Below the pieces are notes generated by a model, which saw only the letters and a list, made by a program, of their open reading frames with translations, ran no database searches and was not told the DNA's origin. Of a stretch of DNA of 64,000 nucleotides, positions 36,113-47,495 are shown one piece after another. Each line of letters opens with the position of its first letter. Position 1 is the first letter of the stretch. This DNA comes from Artocarpus heterophyllus (lineage: Eukaryota; Streptophyta; Magnoliopsida; Rosales; Moraceae), in the NCBI GenBank assembly GCA_025403435.1, contig CM046350.1:33732062-33796061 (forward strand), given 5' to 3'. Made by a program: the position numbers and the translations under genes.

Positions 36113-36426
36113 ATGTGTCTGCACATTATTTCCCGTGTCTATACGATAATCCACCCCTTGTCTATAAAATCCATTACTGTGCATTTAAGCTCAAAAATCT
36201 TTGTTCTTTCTTTTTCTAACTTTCTCGTTCTCTCTTTCTCGAATTTTCTCTGTCTTCTCGCTAAAATTCCTAGAAATGCTCCAAAACTCTTTCAAAGTTC
36301 TTTGATCTTTCAAACATTTTTTTTTTCCAAAAATCTTCAATCTCCTTTTCTTCTGCTTTCACGAAAATCTCCCCAATTCTCTCTTAAAGCTTTCAATTCA
36401 CTCTCAAGAATCTCAATTTCTTAATC
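36113..36426 (+). promoter_or_regulatory. Promoter-like segment with CT-rich leader in element E
   Basis: A TATA-like CTATAAAAT at about 36161-36169 is followed by some 240 bases rich in TTCTTTC/TCTCTC (36190-36420), the composition of many plant 5' leaders, ending just before an ATG at 36427. The long open frame across it is a by-product of the pyrimidine bias. Inferred internal promoter; not demonstrable from sequence alone. Confidence 0.35.
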
Positions 36427-36847
36427 ATGGATCTGAAATATGAGCACTTAAAGAAATATTTTCCTTCACTTTCTGAAAGAGAAATCAGAAAGAAGTACAA
36501 CTAGAGTCACTCGTCTTTCGGTACTTTCACGTTTTAAGCTTCCTACTAATATTAAGATGCACATAAAAGGTCTTGTTCGTCCAAGTGATGTAAATAATGT
36601 AGGTGTGCCTGATATGAGTATAAGTCTGTGTGCTAGAAAAAGAAGAGCTCATCATATGGAATCAAAATTTCATAAATACCCTCGTCAAACTTGTTCTGAA
36701 AAATTTCCCTCACTTGGTCTCGTATCTAGAAATAGAGAATATAAAATTCAGTTATGTAAAAATGATCTTAGGAATGAGAACTTAGAAGATCTCCAAGTTT
36801 CTCTTGAGTCCCATCCAAGTGGATATGTTTGGGGGGCTATTAAATAA
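36427..36847 (+). pseudogene. Unrecognised broken reading frame in element E
   Basis: The ATG at 36427 opens MDLKYEHLKKYFPSLSE and EREIRKKYN, then a stop at about 36502. A second frame, 36557-36847, reads MHIKGLVRPSDVNNVG, RKRRAHHMESKFHKYPRQ and SLESHPSGYVWGAIK. It looks like real protein composition (basic, mixed residues) but I recognise no family. It could be a remnant of an env-position ORF or a second captured host fragment. A GTAAAG at 36976 and a pyrimidine tract ending in CAG at 37284 could mark a retained intron. Confidence 0.35.
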
Positions 36848-37668
36848 CTCTAGCCTTATTTCATGCAAAGAAAGAATGTCTTGGGAATCTGACGGTAAAA
36901 AACCCAACTATTCAGTTTGCGAAAATGTTAGACGGAAAGCAGACTCGAGATCTTTCTACTTTAGAACAAGGTCTGTAAAGTATTTTTCTTTGTTTCTTGT
37001 GTGTCTGTTCCTTAAAAAAAATCATAAAAAATAATAAAAAAATGTTGAAAATTTATTCGAGATATAATCATGGTTTTAATGAAAAATCATCTGAATGGCT
37101 AAATAACGAAATTTTTGGAAACACATTTTGATGAACAAAAGTTTTCTTTAACTTATTCTCAAATAAAATTTCATCAACAAAAAGACTTTTATTTTTGTGT
37201 GATTTGTACAGTAGTAGTTTAATAATTGTGATTGTACTATTTATCTTTTAATAATAATATTTTGACTTTTCTTCTCTTGTCAGATGCATAATTTTCTTCG
37301 GCAAGTATCTTATGTGTCGTGTAAGATAAGCTTTGCTTCGATTTTTAAAATTTAGTCCCATTTGTCAAAAGTTGTATAATATTGTCAAGTTTGTCAAAAG
37401 GTAAATAGTTTTGCTAGATAAAAATTTTCAAAAAGTTCTGAATTTGAGTCATATTTATCTATCTATCCTTATTAGTCATCACAGCTGTCATTATCTAATT
37501 TTATCCAATGTTCTCCTTAGGTGTGTATAAATTCCCTTTAGTTCTTAAGTTTTCCTCAGAGCGGATTTGTAAGAGAGAGTCAGTCTTAAAAAAAAAAAAG
37601 AGACTCTTAGTCTTAGTAATTATTATAGATTCCTCGTCCCAGTCAGTCTTTAAAGTTCAATAATATCT
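36848..37668 (+). other. Gene-free stretch before the LOG-like copy
   Basis: AT-rich; possible intron-like or leader sequence. A duplicated TTTGTCAAAAG phrase occurs at about 37359-37400. A purine run (A)n-GAGAC lies at about 37590-37605, about 65 bases before the LOG start. Confidence 0.4.
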
Positions 37669-38268
37669 ATGTGTTTTGCTGGTTTTAAATTAGGAAAAGG
37701 TATTAATTACATAGAAGCTACATTTCATTTAGGTTTTGTCTTTGCTAAGAAAAAGATAAATCTTGTATATGGAGGAGGTAGTCTAGGCTCTAATGGGTAT
37801 TGTTGCTGCTGGAAGTTGTTCTGGAGGTACTGGAGCTTCAAGTATTATTCCAGGTGTCATTGCTCAATGCTGTTTATGTGGTCCTACCATTGGTGTTGAA
37901 AAATAGTTGTAGGAATCCCTGAGCAAATAAGAGACATGGAGTTTTCTTCCGATGCTTTCATTGCTTTACCTGGAGGTTTAAGAACTCTAGAAGAACTTTT
38001 TGCCATTGCTCGTTGGAAATTGTTAGGACTACACTCTAAACCTGTTGGTTTGTTAAATATAAATGGTTACTTTGATAGTTTGCTTAGTTTTCTAGATTGT
38101 GTTATGGGACAAAGGTTTCTTGAGGAGTCAGGAAGAAATATTTTTATCTTTGCCCATACTATAGAGGAATTGCTCGAAAAAATGCAAGTCATTGATCTTG
38201 AGGCAGACACTACAACATCAAAGTTCTGCAGAAAGTGCAAACGAGATTTGGACCTTTCTCTCTAAACT
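37669..38268 (+). pseudogene. Captured LONELY GUY-like gene (cytokinin phosphoribohydrolase), broken
   Basis: Plant LOG enzymes release active cytokinin base from the riboside 5'-monophosphate in the cytosol or nucleus. This copy starts near the usual N terminus (MCFAGFKLGKGINYIEATFHLG) and reaches KINLVYGGGSLG, a LOG signature. A frameshift near 37785 moves the reading to VAAGSCSGG and GASSIIPGVIAQ, with a stop near 37905. The C-terminal half is open from 37936: MEFSSDAFIALPGGLRTLEE, KPVGLLNINGYFDSLLSFLD and IFAHTIEELLEKM. The signature P-G-G-x-G-T-x-x-E is changed at its second invariant glycine to P-G-G-L-R-T-L-E-E. A cysteine-containing tail (FCRKCKRDLDLSL) follows the usual end. It lies between element E protease and 3' LTR, forward strand. 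Identification is strong, and loss of function is near certain. Confidence 0.88.
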
Positions 38269-39998
38269 CTATCTCTTTTAGTTTTACCTATAGCATTATT
38301 GTTTTGTTTTTGTTTTGAATAATCGCTCTTGTAAATATATGTTGTTACTCTTCCTGCTAATTTTGTTAAATATTGGGAACAGTGTTCAATTTAGGTTAGG
38401 GGGAGAGGGTTGTGTCAATTTTTTTGTGATTGAATCTAGGACTAGTTTTAAAAACCAAACAAAAAAAAACTTTAAAAATAAAAGGTGTGCTGTTTGTAAA
38501 ACTTTAAGATTCATGTGTTCCTAGGTCGAGATGGCAGAGTGAAGGATTTGTCTTGAAACGTGTCTCAATAATGGTCCAAAATGAAATCCTTTGTGTTAGT
38601 AAATTCTCATCTTTGCATCTTTCTTTTGTAGCATGCAAGTTTGAAGATGGCTGAGGTAAGGAATACTTAATATTCTTAAAACGTATCTTCACCTTGGTAA
38701 GAAATAGCTTAGCAAAAGAGTGACTAGCATTCTTGAAACGTATTTCTACATGATTGTAAAAACTATGTGTTTGCATTCCATTTAATTATAAAAAAAATTC
38801 AAAAAAAAATCAAAAATCTAAAAATATTTTTTCGGTGAATTGCCTCTTGTCCGATGACGATATCAAGGTTATAGCATTTTCATAACTTAAGGAAAATTTT
38901 AAATATTATTTAAGTTTATGTTAGTTTCTTTAGTTTGCCTTATATTTAGGTTGAAATTTTCCCAAAATTTGAACACTTAATCTTGCACTATGAGTTGTTA
39001 TATTAATTTAGAGACTGTTTATGTTAGTATAATTTGGTTTATTTTTATAAAATCTTATAACTTGTTTAAATCCTTCTTGAGGCAAAATCCTAGATAACAC
39101 TATAAAATTTAAGCCATCTTTGGATCGTTTGAGCCTTTTGAAGCTAACCTGCTTTCATTCTATATCCCTAGTCACCCTATTGAGCCTAATATTTCTAATT
39201 TTGCTTTGTTACCCACATATTTAGCATAGCTTTTTTTAAAATTCATAATACTTTCTTTTACCATTCACTCATAAGGCATTTGTTCTATCAAGTGTAATCG
39301 GATTTATGCCAACAGTATGGGAGGTTAGGATGGGTTAAGAATATCTATTACATCTATAAAATATGTAATTTTATTTACTTCTTAAGTTTGTTATGTTGTA
39401 ACTCTTCAGTTATTTTGTATTTTAGTAAAAAAAAAAAGAAAAAAAAAAGAAAGTTAAATAAAAAGTGGTTGGCAAATGAAATTTTATTTCAAGTTCAGGA
39501 TTATAAACTTTGAGAATTAGATTGTACATTTTAAAGGGTCGGGGATTTTGTAAGTGTCTTATTGGTGAACTGAGCCTCAAATATATCTTCTATCCCACCT
39601 TTGACCCAAGCCTTACATTACAAGCTAAATAAAGTCCTAAAGGTCTTTAACAAGGTGTTATTCTACATTTGTGGAGAAAGGGATGAAAAACAAATTTATA
39701 AGAATTTATTTAAATAAATTAAGTTATATTAATGTAAATTTATCTTGTTAATATGCATTAATTAGTAATAAAAATTCACACAGACACGCGAAAATTCATC
39801 TTAAATATTTGATATACTTTAGAAATGAATCATAACTTAATTAATATTTACATTTTTACTTTGAAGCATGGATATGCGTTAATCTCTGAGGAAAATCAGC
39901 AAGGAATCACCAGCTTTTCAAAAATCAAAATCCTTTTGTCTGTTTTAAGTTTTATCGCTTTAATTGCTCGGCACTAACAACAAGCTGGTTTGGCGATG
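38269..39998 (+). other. 3' non-coding part of element E
   Basis: No gene seen. GGTTAGGGGGAGAGGGTTGTG at about 38394-38414 resembles the G-rich tract that follows coding sequence in Athila/Tat elements. An A-rich run lies at 39428-39450. Immediately before the 3' LTR is GGTTTGGCGATG, a weak polypurine tract. Three diverged copies of a TTCTTGAAACGT phrase occur at 38552, 38677 and 38731. Confidence 0.5.
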
Positions 39999-42169
39999 TG
40001 ATGAGACTTAAAAAATTGACTTTTCTTAATGCTAAAATCAATCGTTTTGCATTAATATTTCTTGTAAAACTCCTCAATTATAGCAATTTAGTGATAAATA
40101 GTGTTTTAGTATCTTAATATGAAAAAGTGTTTAAAAATGTATTTTTATAATATTTTTAGTAATTTTTAGAGTCATTTTGGCATGTTAAATATGTGCTTAA
40201 TCTATAAATAGTTAGAACCATAAAATTTATGTTATGTTATTTTATTTTGAGTCTTAATGTGTTTGATAGTGTGTTTTAAGTTTGTAAATATGTCCTATTA
40301 TATTTTTAGTAATTTATAAAAATATTTCCAAGTCATAAAAATCATATTTGTGCTAAACCAAAAAAGACTAAAAATTTTAAAAGTTTGTAATTAATTTTGT
40401 GTGTTTTAATGTAAAACAAATATTTTTAATAATTATTTTGTTTGTAAAATAATTAATTTTAGTGTGTTTGTGAATTTTAGATTTGAAATCTAGAGGAAAA
40501 ACAAAGCAAAACGGCACAAAAACAGACAAAATCAGACATCAAATGCATCAAAAACAATTTAAAATTCGCATTGGATAATGAGATCACATGGCACGTTTTT
40601 GGCCCTTGGATGAGCCTTCCAAATGATCGTGACCATCTGAGGAAGGGACACGTGTCATTGCGTCAGTCTCTGCGTCAGCCAGGCTTCAGCAATGCGGTCT
40701 ACATGGCAAAATATAATTGGCGCGTGCACAACACGTGCAGACAAACTTCATGCGTCTTAGAGAGTAGTTCAAGTCGCGCCAGATCTAGTGCTTCAACTAC
40801 ACGTGCTCTCGTCTTTTCATCCATCCGATCTGCTTAAGAAGACCAATCTAACAGCTGTCTCGCTCAGTCCCACCTGACCCCATTTACTCTCTCAGTTTTC
40901 ATTCGTTGGATCTCGCATTTAAAGGCCTAGATCACGCTGGTTTCAGTACGTGTAGCCACCGAGAAGTAGAGGATCTCACACAAATTCTCAATTATGAAGA
41001 AGGGAATCTCACATGGAAAAAAAGAGGAAAATTTTGGATCATTTTGATTCGAATTTTTCAACATAACCATAGTAAAAAATATTATAAAAAATGTATGAAT
41101 AGTATTTTTTTTAGGCTCTATAAATACCGAGCCTTTGATACTCAACAAGTCAGTCCTCCTATACGCAGCATATAATTACTGCTACTTAAATAGTTAGTTT
41201 TTAATATTTTTGTTTTTATTTCAGTTTTTATTCTAATTTCTTGTAAAATATTTTTCAGTTTATGTTGTAAAAATTATGTTTAACAATATCAATAGTATAT
41301 TATTAATTATGTCTTTCTAAATTTCTTTTTAGTTGAGTGAGAGGGGGAAATTCTGGAAAAATTACCTTAAATATTTTTAGTTTTTCTTAGTTTTCTAAGC
41401 AGTTGTAATGCCAAAATATTTTCTTAGAAAACTTAGGATTTCAATATTTTCTTAGCTAGAACTCTACCAAAATTACAGTTTTGATTTATCGATGATATAG
41501 ACTAACACGAATAATGCTTGAGAAGACCTTGATTACTCGTAGACAAAGAATGGCTCGGTAAATGCTTAACTTACTAGCTTGGTTGTTATGTTAGTTAAGT
41601 TATGTTGAAATGCTGCCTATTTATTACATTGTGTTACATTATAGACATGGAATAACATAGTAAATGCTTGGTAACTCTTGATTTATTGTCGACAGAGGAT
41701 GGTATAATGTATTCTTAAACCAACTAATAAATAAAAAGAAAAACTAAAATATATTTAAGATAATTGCCAGGAATGGAACCTTTAAACCTTAGTCCTTGTT
41801 ATTATTGCTATTTTATTTCTTTAAATTGCTATCGTTACTCTGCTTAAGTTATTTTAATTATCTACACTTGTTGTTAAAATTCCATTTTAATTTTATTTGC
41901 ATTTCTTGTTATTAAAGTTCTAGATTGTCAAAACTTGAAAATGAAAAATGCGGTAAAAATGTGCAAATATTGTAAATATATTCTATAAATAATAAATATT
42001 AATCCTCATATTTTTCAGTTTAAATAAAAAGAAAAGGTTGATATAGTATATGTACTGGAACTGAATAAATCCTTCCCTATGGGTTTGACCTTGGATTCAT
42101 TGAGTAATTATTACTTGAGAAAACCTTTTACTTGTGGTATTTTGGAGTGCGTTAATAGACGCATGATCA
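39999..42169 (+). repeat. 3' LTR of element E
   Basis: 2171 bp, TGATGAGAC...GCATGATCA, aligning throughout with 30142-32323 and including the TATA hairpin at 41113-41134. The open frames at 40571-40837 and 40906-41175 are shared LTR sequence, not genes. Confidence 0.92.
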
Positions 42170-44004
42170 ACAAACATTTTACCAACTTTTTAAACATTCA
42201 AGTAAAACTGTAATAGTAAATCACATACTCAATTAAAGCATACTATTAAAGCAACTCAATAATTCACAAATCACAAACTATTAAAGCATGAAATTTTGTA
42301 GTGACAAAGTTAACATATATATAAATTACCCCAATTTTTCTTTAGTCATAAAAATTTCATTTTGTAATTAAACTAAGTCACATATTCCACAATATAAAAT
42401 CAGCCTGCATAGACAAAATAGTAAGCAGCCCTAACTAACATCTCTAAAATAAATTATCTATACCATAAAATAATTTAATAAAAATACTACATACAATATA
42501 CACATAAAACTACAGCATATTGAAATTTAGCTACAAATAAATTCAGAACAATTCAAAACATACATTTGAATTTAGGAGTAAAAATTAACTATAGATGCAT
42601 AAGGCAATGAACACAATACGATTAACATTTTTTAAAAAACAAAATCAAATTACTTTGACCCTAAAATTTTTATGACAATCTACAAACATTCAAATACAAT
42701 ATCACAAAAATTTTCATTGACAAACAAATTCATTTTGCCATAATAAAAAGTCGCACAAACATGAAGTCCAGAATTTACATGTTCGACAGTGTTATGGACC
42801 TATCTTAAAGAAAGTTAAATAACTCATAAATTATCCACCAAAACACTATGAAACTTCCCAGATTATAACTTAACATATATATGAATATTTTGGCAAAATT
42901 TCATAAGAATCAAGATTCGTTTGCCCTATGAACATGACTGCATTTTTGTGAAATTTTACCAATCAGCAATAATTTGATCATGAGTGGAAGAGAATGAAAA
43001 TTCAATATCTTAGTATAGAAAATTCCAAATGACATGAAACTTTAAGGAACATTACTTAACATATACATAAACATTGCTAAAATTTCATAGAAATTGGACA
43101 CTTGTAGTTAGAGTTATAGGAGATAGAATTACAAAGAAAATATATTCATAGAAATTAACCTAGAATGCATTCTTACCTCAATATGGACCTTCTCTAACTT
43201 TTCTTTGAATTCTCCTAAGAGAAGACATAATTTTTCTTCCAAGTCTTTGCAGCAAAGGGAGAAAAGGAGAGGAAGGAAAGAATGTGCGAGAAAGGGAGGA
43301 ATTAAGAGAAATATTTTTTTTTGGTGTGAGAGAGAAATATATGTGAAAGGAAAAGAAATGATCGAATAAGGAAGGATGACTTTTTTTATTGGCAGAAATT
43401 TTTTTTTATAAAATTGTAAAGTGAATTCGTGGGAGATAGAGAGAAATTTGGGAAAGTCAATGATTTGCTCTACTTGCCTAATTTCAATTGTCAAAATAGG
43501 AAACCTTATCATGAAATCCAATCACCATAAAGTCAACTATTTCTCTCCACAAGGAATAAGGAAAGAATAATTATAGGCCAATCAGTCAAAAATTACAATC
43601 CATTAATTTATAATCATCAATGCCACCTTTTAAAGAAATTTTCTACTAATTGCTCATCAACAACTTTCGGTCTACCGATGACTCAGGATCGGCTTCCTGA
43701 AATGGTGAGATTTAGCTTGCCAATGAAATCCATCTGCTTGCTATTCTGGGAAAGAATTCGGCTTGTCGAATTAGAAAATTTGGCCTACCAAACTACCACG
43801 TTCAACAATATATAAATAAAACATTAAATATTTTTCATGTAGACATTATGAATGACATGAACATTCTGAGCACATCAATTTCATTTGACCATCACGTATT
43901 ATAATTCTCAAAATAAATGGTCAGTAATATTATTTCATAAGAAATTATATAACGTCTTTAAATACCTAGAACTAACCATTGCATGAAAAATGGCTTGTGT
44001 GACA
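42170..44004 (-). repeat. 5' LTR of element D, part 2 (right of element E)
   Basis: Continues the LTR exactly where part 1 stopped (ACATTTTACCAACTTTTTAAAC, as in the 3' LTR at 22136 onward) and ends GGCTTGTGTGACA, drifted from GGGTGTTACA. Degenerate palindromic motifs at 43668-43795. The reverse-strand frame at 43129-43521 is chance. Confidence 0.9.
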
Positions 44005-44308
44005 TTATGTTCTTAGTATCTAGATCTTTCGAGATAGCATTAACATTAGTATTCTCGATGTGACATTAACCATTAACACTACAGCGATAGCTAATGCTAA
44101 AGAACAAAGATTTCACAAGAAAAGTAAGCATATTGATTGGAAGTATCATGTGATAAAAGACTTCGTTCGGGGCGAGCATGTTGCTATATACAAAATCATA
44201 TCTAAGGACAATTTAGATGATCCATTCATGAAGACACTAATTGTGAGAGTTTTTAAGAGGCGTATGGAAGCTATGGGGATGCTAGATTTGCCATATTTAG
44301 TCACTTAG
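44005..44308 (+). pseudogene. Copia B RNase H end (deleted and broken)
   Basis: After the TTATG duplication the copia reading resumes as VLSI-stop-IFRDS, then jumps at about 44030-44085 to AIANAKEQRFHKKSKHID, so roughly 0.7 kb (RT end and most of RNase H) is deleted relative to element G. The tail to LPYLVT is readable. Confidence 0.9.
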
Positions 44309-44322
44309 TGTAAGTGGGAGAT
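44309..44322 (+). other. Polypurine tract of copia B
   Basis: GTGTAAGTGGGAGAT immediately before the 3' LTR start TGTTAGACATG. Confidence 0.8.
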
Positions 44323-46232
44323 TGTTAGACATGCATGTCCTAAGGAGTAAAAATGTAATATGTTTTTAAAGACATTTTTATCAATAAAAAATTTATTTAT
44401 TATTTATATACCAAATGGTTGTCTATGATAAACAAACAAAAGTTTGAGCTATCGGTCTAAACCTTTAAATTAGGCATATGATGGACAGATTATGTAGAAG
44501 ACATGATTCTAAAGGTGATGCTCTAAATCATAAGATCCGCAATCGAGGGAATAGAGTTGGGTGCTTTATTCATGCAAAGATTGTTATGTTGTCTATATCC
44601 TTAATGGGAGATAGTTTGTCTAGGCCATCAGAGGTGGACTCCGCGAATAGAAACATTGATGCATTGTCATAGGTGACAATGTATTGGATCGGGACATAAA
44701 GTGTAATTAATTTGGATTAATAATTATGTTTGGGCAAATTAGCTCACTTTAGACAATCATATGTGTTGTATCTTAATCCTAAAATGAATAGTGGACCCGT
44801 TGTCTTGACTTATGTTTTTTGATGTACCAAAGGGTGACATCCATATCTCACTGATGGTTTGCATACCGGTAATTTTGAAACATGACTCTTGATAGCGTAG
44901 ACATGTTATTTATATATACGAAATCCATAGCTCCTCTTTAGGAGTCGATATATTCTCTTATACGTGTTATCCTGTAATTGAAAGACCGAAGCACTCAACC
45001 ATTTTGATACATAGGTATAACCGAATGGTATACTATCTTTAGATGGTAAGTTTTCTGATGATGAGATAATGAAACGTAAGAGAAAAATAATCCAAAAGGT
45101 AAGACATAATTTATCCTTATGCTGATTATAGATATCCTATGGGGCTACAATACATCATGATATGTCATGAACACTTAGCTATTTGGGCTTCGTAATTTTA
45201 TATAGTTCGAGAGTACTGCTCTAAGCTTTTAGTTGAGTAGCAATAAAGTTAATAATTATGAAACATATATTTGGGATATTGGGTTTTATAATTATCGAGA
45301 GCCTGAACTATATAGGTCCATCGAGTCCCCTTTGCTAGCTCATAATAAATCATGTAACGATATGGCATGATTTTTCAATAAATTGGTGACATATAATAAA
45401 TTATTAGATTGGCTGAAATTCGATAAAATCAGATAATTCATGTCTATTTATTGATTGAATTAATTTATGTAAATTAATTCAAGATAAACTTGTTGAATCA
45501 TCAAGAATATTTATTTTTCCTCAAGATTATTTAGATGGGACTGTTTTAATCAGATCACTTCTCTATTGGGTTATTTGACTGAAAACTGAGGCTCTATCCA
45601 AAGAATCTCGAGTGAAAAATAAAAGATTCACAGGGATCATTTATTGTAAGTTTAGCAAGCCGATCTCTAGGTTTGGCCTGCTGATGGAGGAAGTTAAGTA
45701 GGCAGATCTGTAAGGTTGACCTACCGACCGAGCAATAAATTGATTACTCGTTTTAATGTGATTTTATCAGAATTTGATCCAGATTCTAGTTTTTGAGGCC
45801 TTATCTGATAATTACCAACCATGGGATGATCTCTTTAAATAGGTAGTGATTTTTCTAAGTTTTTAGATCAGTTGAGAAATTAAGAGTGAGCACTTTAAAC
45901 TGTGAGTCTTTGAAACTCCCTGAAGAGTTATTGATCACAAATCACGAACGTTAGTTCTGGGTTTTCTCAATTTGATTGGAAGGTGAGTCATCGAGGAAAA
46001 GCTGTACAAGGTGTGCCCACACACATACTAAACGTGGATAGAGAATGGCATAGAAGACTAATTAGTTGAGGCCCTTTTGTAACGCCTTTCTCTTCACAGA
46101 TTATAGGAGGTCTTCAGCATACAAGGCTAATAAGATCTGGTTAATTTATGCATATAGTGTGCCAAATTTGTGTTTTTGAAAAATACTCTAATTAAAATTA
46201 TAAAATTTTCGCTACATACTATTTTCCCAATA
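44323..46232 (+). repeat. 3' LTR of copia B
   Basis: 1910 bp, TGTTAGACATG...TTTCCCAATA (final CA drifted to TA), followed by GTTGT, the right target duplication. Clearly diverged from its 5' partner, with scattered substitutions and indels, implying an old insertion. Confidence 0.92.
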
Positions 46233-46237
46233 GTTGT

Positions 46238-47390
46238 TGGGCATGACCCAACCGACAACCGCAATGCAAGGTCTCAATCTTTTAGCTCTAACGATGTCAC
46301 AATCTTGCTAGGTCCAACGAGTTTTCAATTGAAGCTGTGGGTGCCCAAATTCACTGCTAGTTTAAACAAGGACCAAAAATACACCTTGGCTCCGCACTTC
46401 CTCACCTCTTGGCTCCGCAAAGAGTCGTATGGCTCACGTCTAATAGAGGAAACAAAGGGAGGGACGAGATATGATGATATTTCGTCGACAAAATTTTTCT
46501 TCATTTAGTTGTCCAAGTGGCCAAAAAAAAAAAACGCAAACTCCAAATAAGCAAAAACAAAGTGCTAATTATCACTAAAATGATCCTTGAGATGTGTCAG
46601 CTCTGCTAAATGAAAACTACATTGTATTTGTAAATTTGGTGCAATCTAACGGCTATGTACGAGGAGATCAGTAAAAAGGAGATATGAACATACCTTATAC
46701 CATTGGCTAATTAATATATGTAAGGATACTAACCTATTAATTTAGCACCATTTGCTAACTCAACAACAAAATGATCTTAAACAATCTCCAAAACTATTTT
46801 GGTGTATTTAACCTTCTCACAAATTTTAACCAATCATCTTTGCCTTCTTTTTTTTTTATTATTCATGTTTAATTTTCACTTCTATTTTTCGCGTTTATAA
46901 AAGGAATGGTGGAGTTGAGTCTCCCACCAAACTGCCACGACAACGCTCGAAAGGACATATTCTAATCCTTTCATCACTAACAGAATAGAGAGAAAGAGAG
47001 AGAGGAATAAACGGTGATGGTCAAATTTATTGCGTTCCACGAAAAGGACCAAAAGTGATTCTGGTCCTTCCATGATGTTCATGCAATATAAACATAAAGT
47101 TGTCGGGTCACAATGTGTGATGTTCTGCAAAATAGAGGTCTAGCCTTTGGTTGTCATATCCTTCTATCTCTCTTCCCTCTTCTTCCAAAATATTTTTAGA
47201 TAATTTGTTGGATCAAGGATGTATAATTTAGCCACTCGTCCTGTATATTCGACGCTAGACTAAAGGGACCTCTCCTTTTGCTTTTGTTTATTTAATTTAT
47301 GAAATATAACTAAAAAGTGCGCAACTTGATTGAAAACAAGATGCTAGTGCTATTATTCAATGCATACTCTTGTGTGAAAATGTTTTTATA
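46238..47390. other. Unrecognised spacer
   Basis: No supported gene. A forward frame reaching 46508 and a reverse frame 46882-47130 have no recognisable motif. 46950-47010 holds a GAGAGAAAGAGAG run. This is probably pre-insertion DNA hosting copia B and F. Confidence 0.35.
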
Positions 47391-47495
47391 ACCTATGGAG
47401 TTGTAGCCCATCCTCTCATAAAGAATGGACCCTAACTATAGGACTCAAAGTGAGGCTCATTTTTTATGAGAGGGTGCAGCTATGACCTCATGGGG
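47391..47495. mobile_element. Miniature fold-back element, about 105 bp
   Basis: Left arm CCATCCTCTCATAAAGAATG (47408-47427) pairs with the right arm CATTTTTTATGAGAGGGTG (47458-47476). Pairing extends outward through GGAGTTGTAGC against GCTATGACCTC. No coding capacity. Confidence 0.5.

Larger units (their letters stand above)
30142..42169 (+). mobile_element. Element E, Athila/Tat-like Ty3-gypsy lacking pol, with captured LOG sequence
   Basis: 12,028 bp from TGATGAGAC to GCATGATCA, inserted in the 5' LTR of D. Duplication is ACATA (30137-30141) against ACAAA (42170-42174); the uninterrupted 3' LTR of D reads GACATACATTTTT at this site, so the right copy carries one change. Two LTRs of about 2.18 kb, a PBS of the TGGCGCCGTTGCCGGGGA class, broken gag and aspartic protease, then no recognisable reverse transcriptase, RNase H or integrase. 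About 4.2 kb between protease and 3' LTR holds a CT-rich leader-like segment, an unrecognised frame and a LOG-like gene. It would have depended on enzymes from an autonomous relative. Confidence 0.9.
20791..44004 (-). mobile_element. Element D, Tekay/Del-like Ty3-gypsy chromovirus, reverse strand
   Basis: A complete but decayed gypsy element read right to left: 5' LTR 28818-44004 (split by element E), PBS near 28800-28811, gag, protease, RT-RNase H, integrase with chromodomain-like tail, PPT 23944-23958, 3' LTR 20791-23943. The domain order PR-RT-RH-IN is that of Ty3-gypsy. A 5-bp duplication TTATG flanks it inside the copia B RT gene. Without element E it is about 11.2 kb. Multiple stops in each domain. 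Confidence 0.93.
11123..46232 (+). mobile_element. Copia element B, Angela/Tork-like, host of nested insertions
   Basis: Full-length Ty1-copia element: 5' LTR 11123-13062, PBS 13065, leader, gag, protease/integrase/RT remnants, RNase H end, 3' LTR 44323-46232, and 5-bp duplication GTTGT on both sides. It is interrupted by element C at 15643-18680 and element D (with E inside) at 20791-44004. Removing these leaves about 5 kb of internal sequence, normal for copia minus a deletion around 44030-44060. Stops and frameshifts in every domain show it is dead. Confidence 0.93.

Noticed and set aside
43129..43521. 130-codon reverse frame
   Set aside because: Lies wholly in the LTR of element D; the counterpart in the other LTR is not open.
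46170..46508. 112-codon forward frame starting inside the copia B 3' LTR
   Set aside because: It spans an LTR boundary, so it cannot be an ancestral gene; the part after 46238 has no recognised motif.
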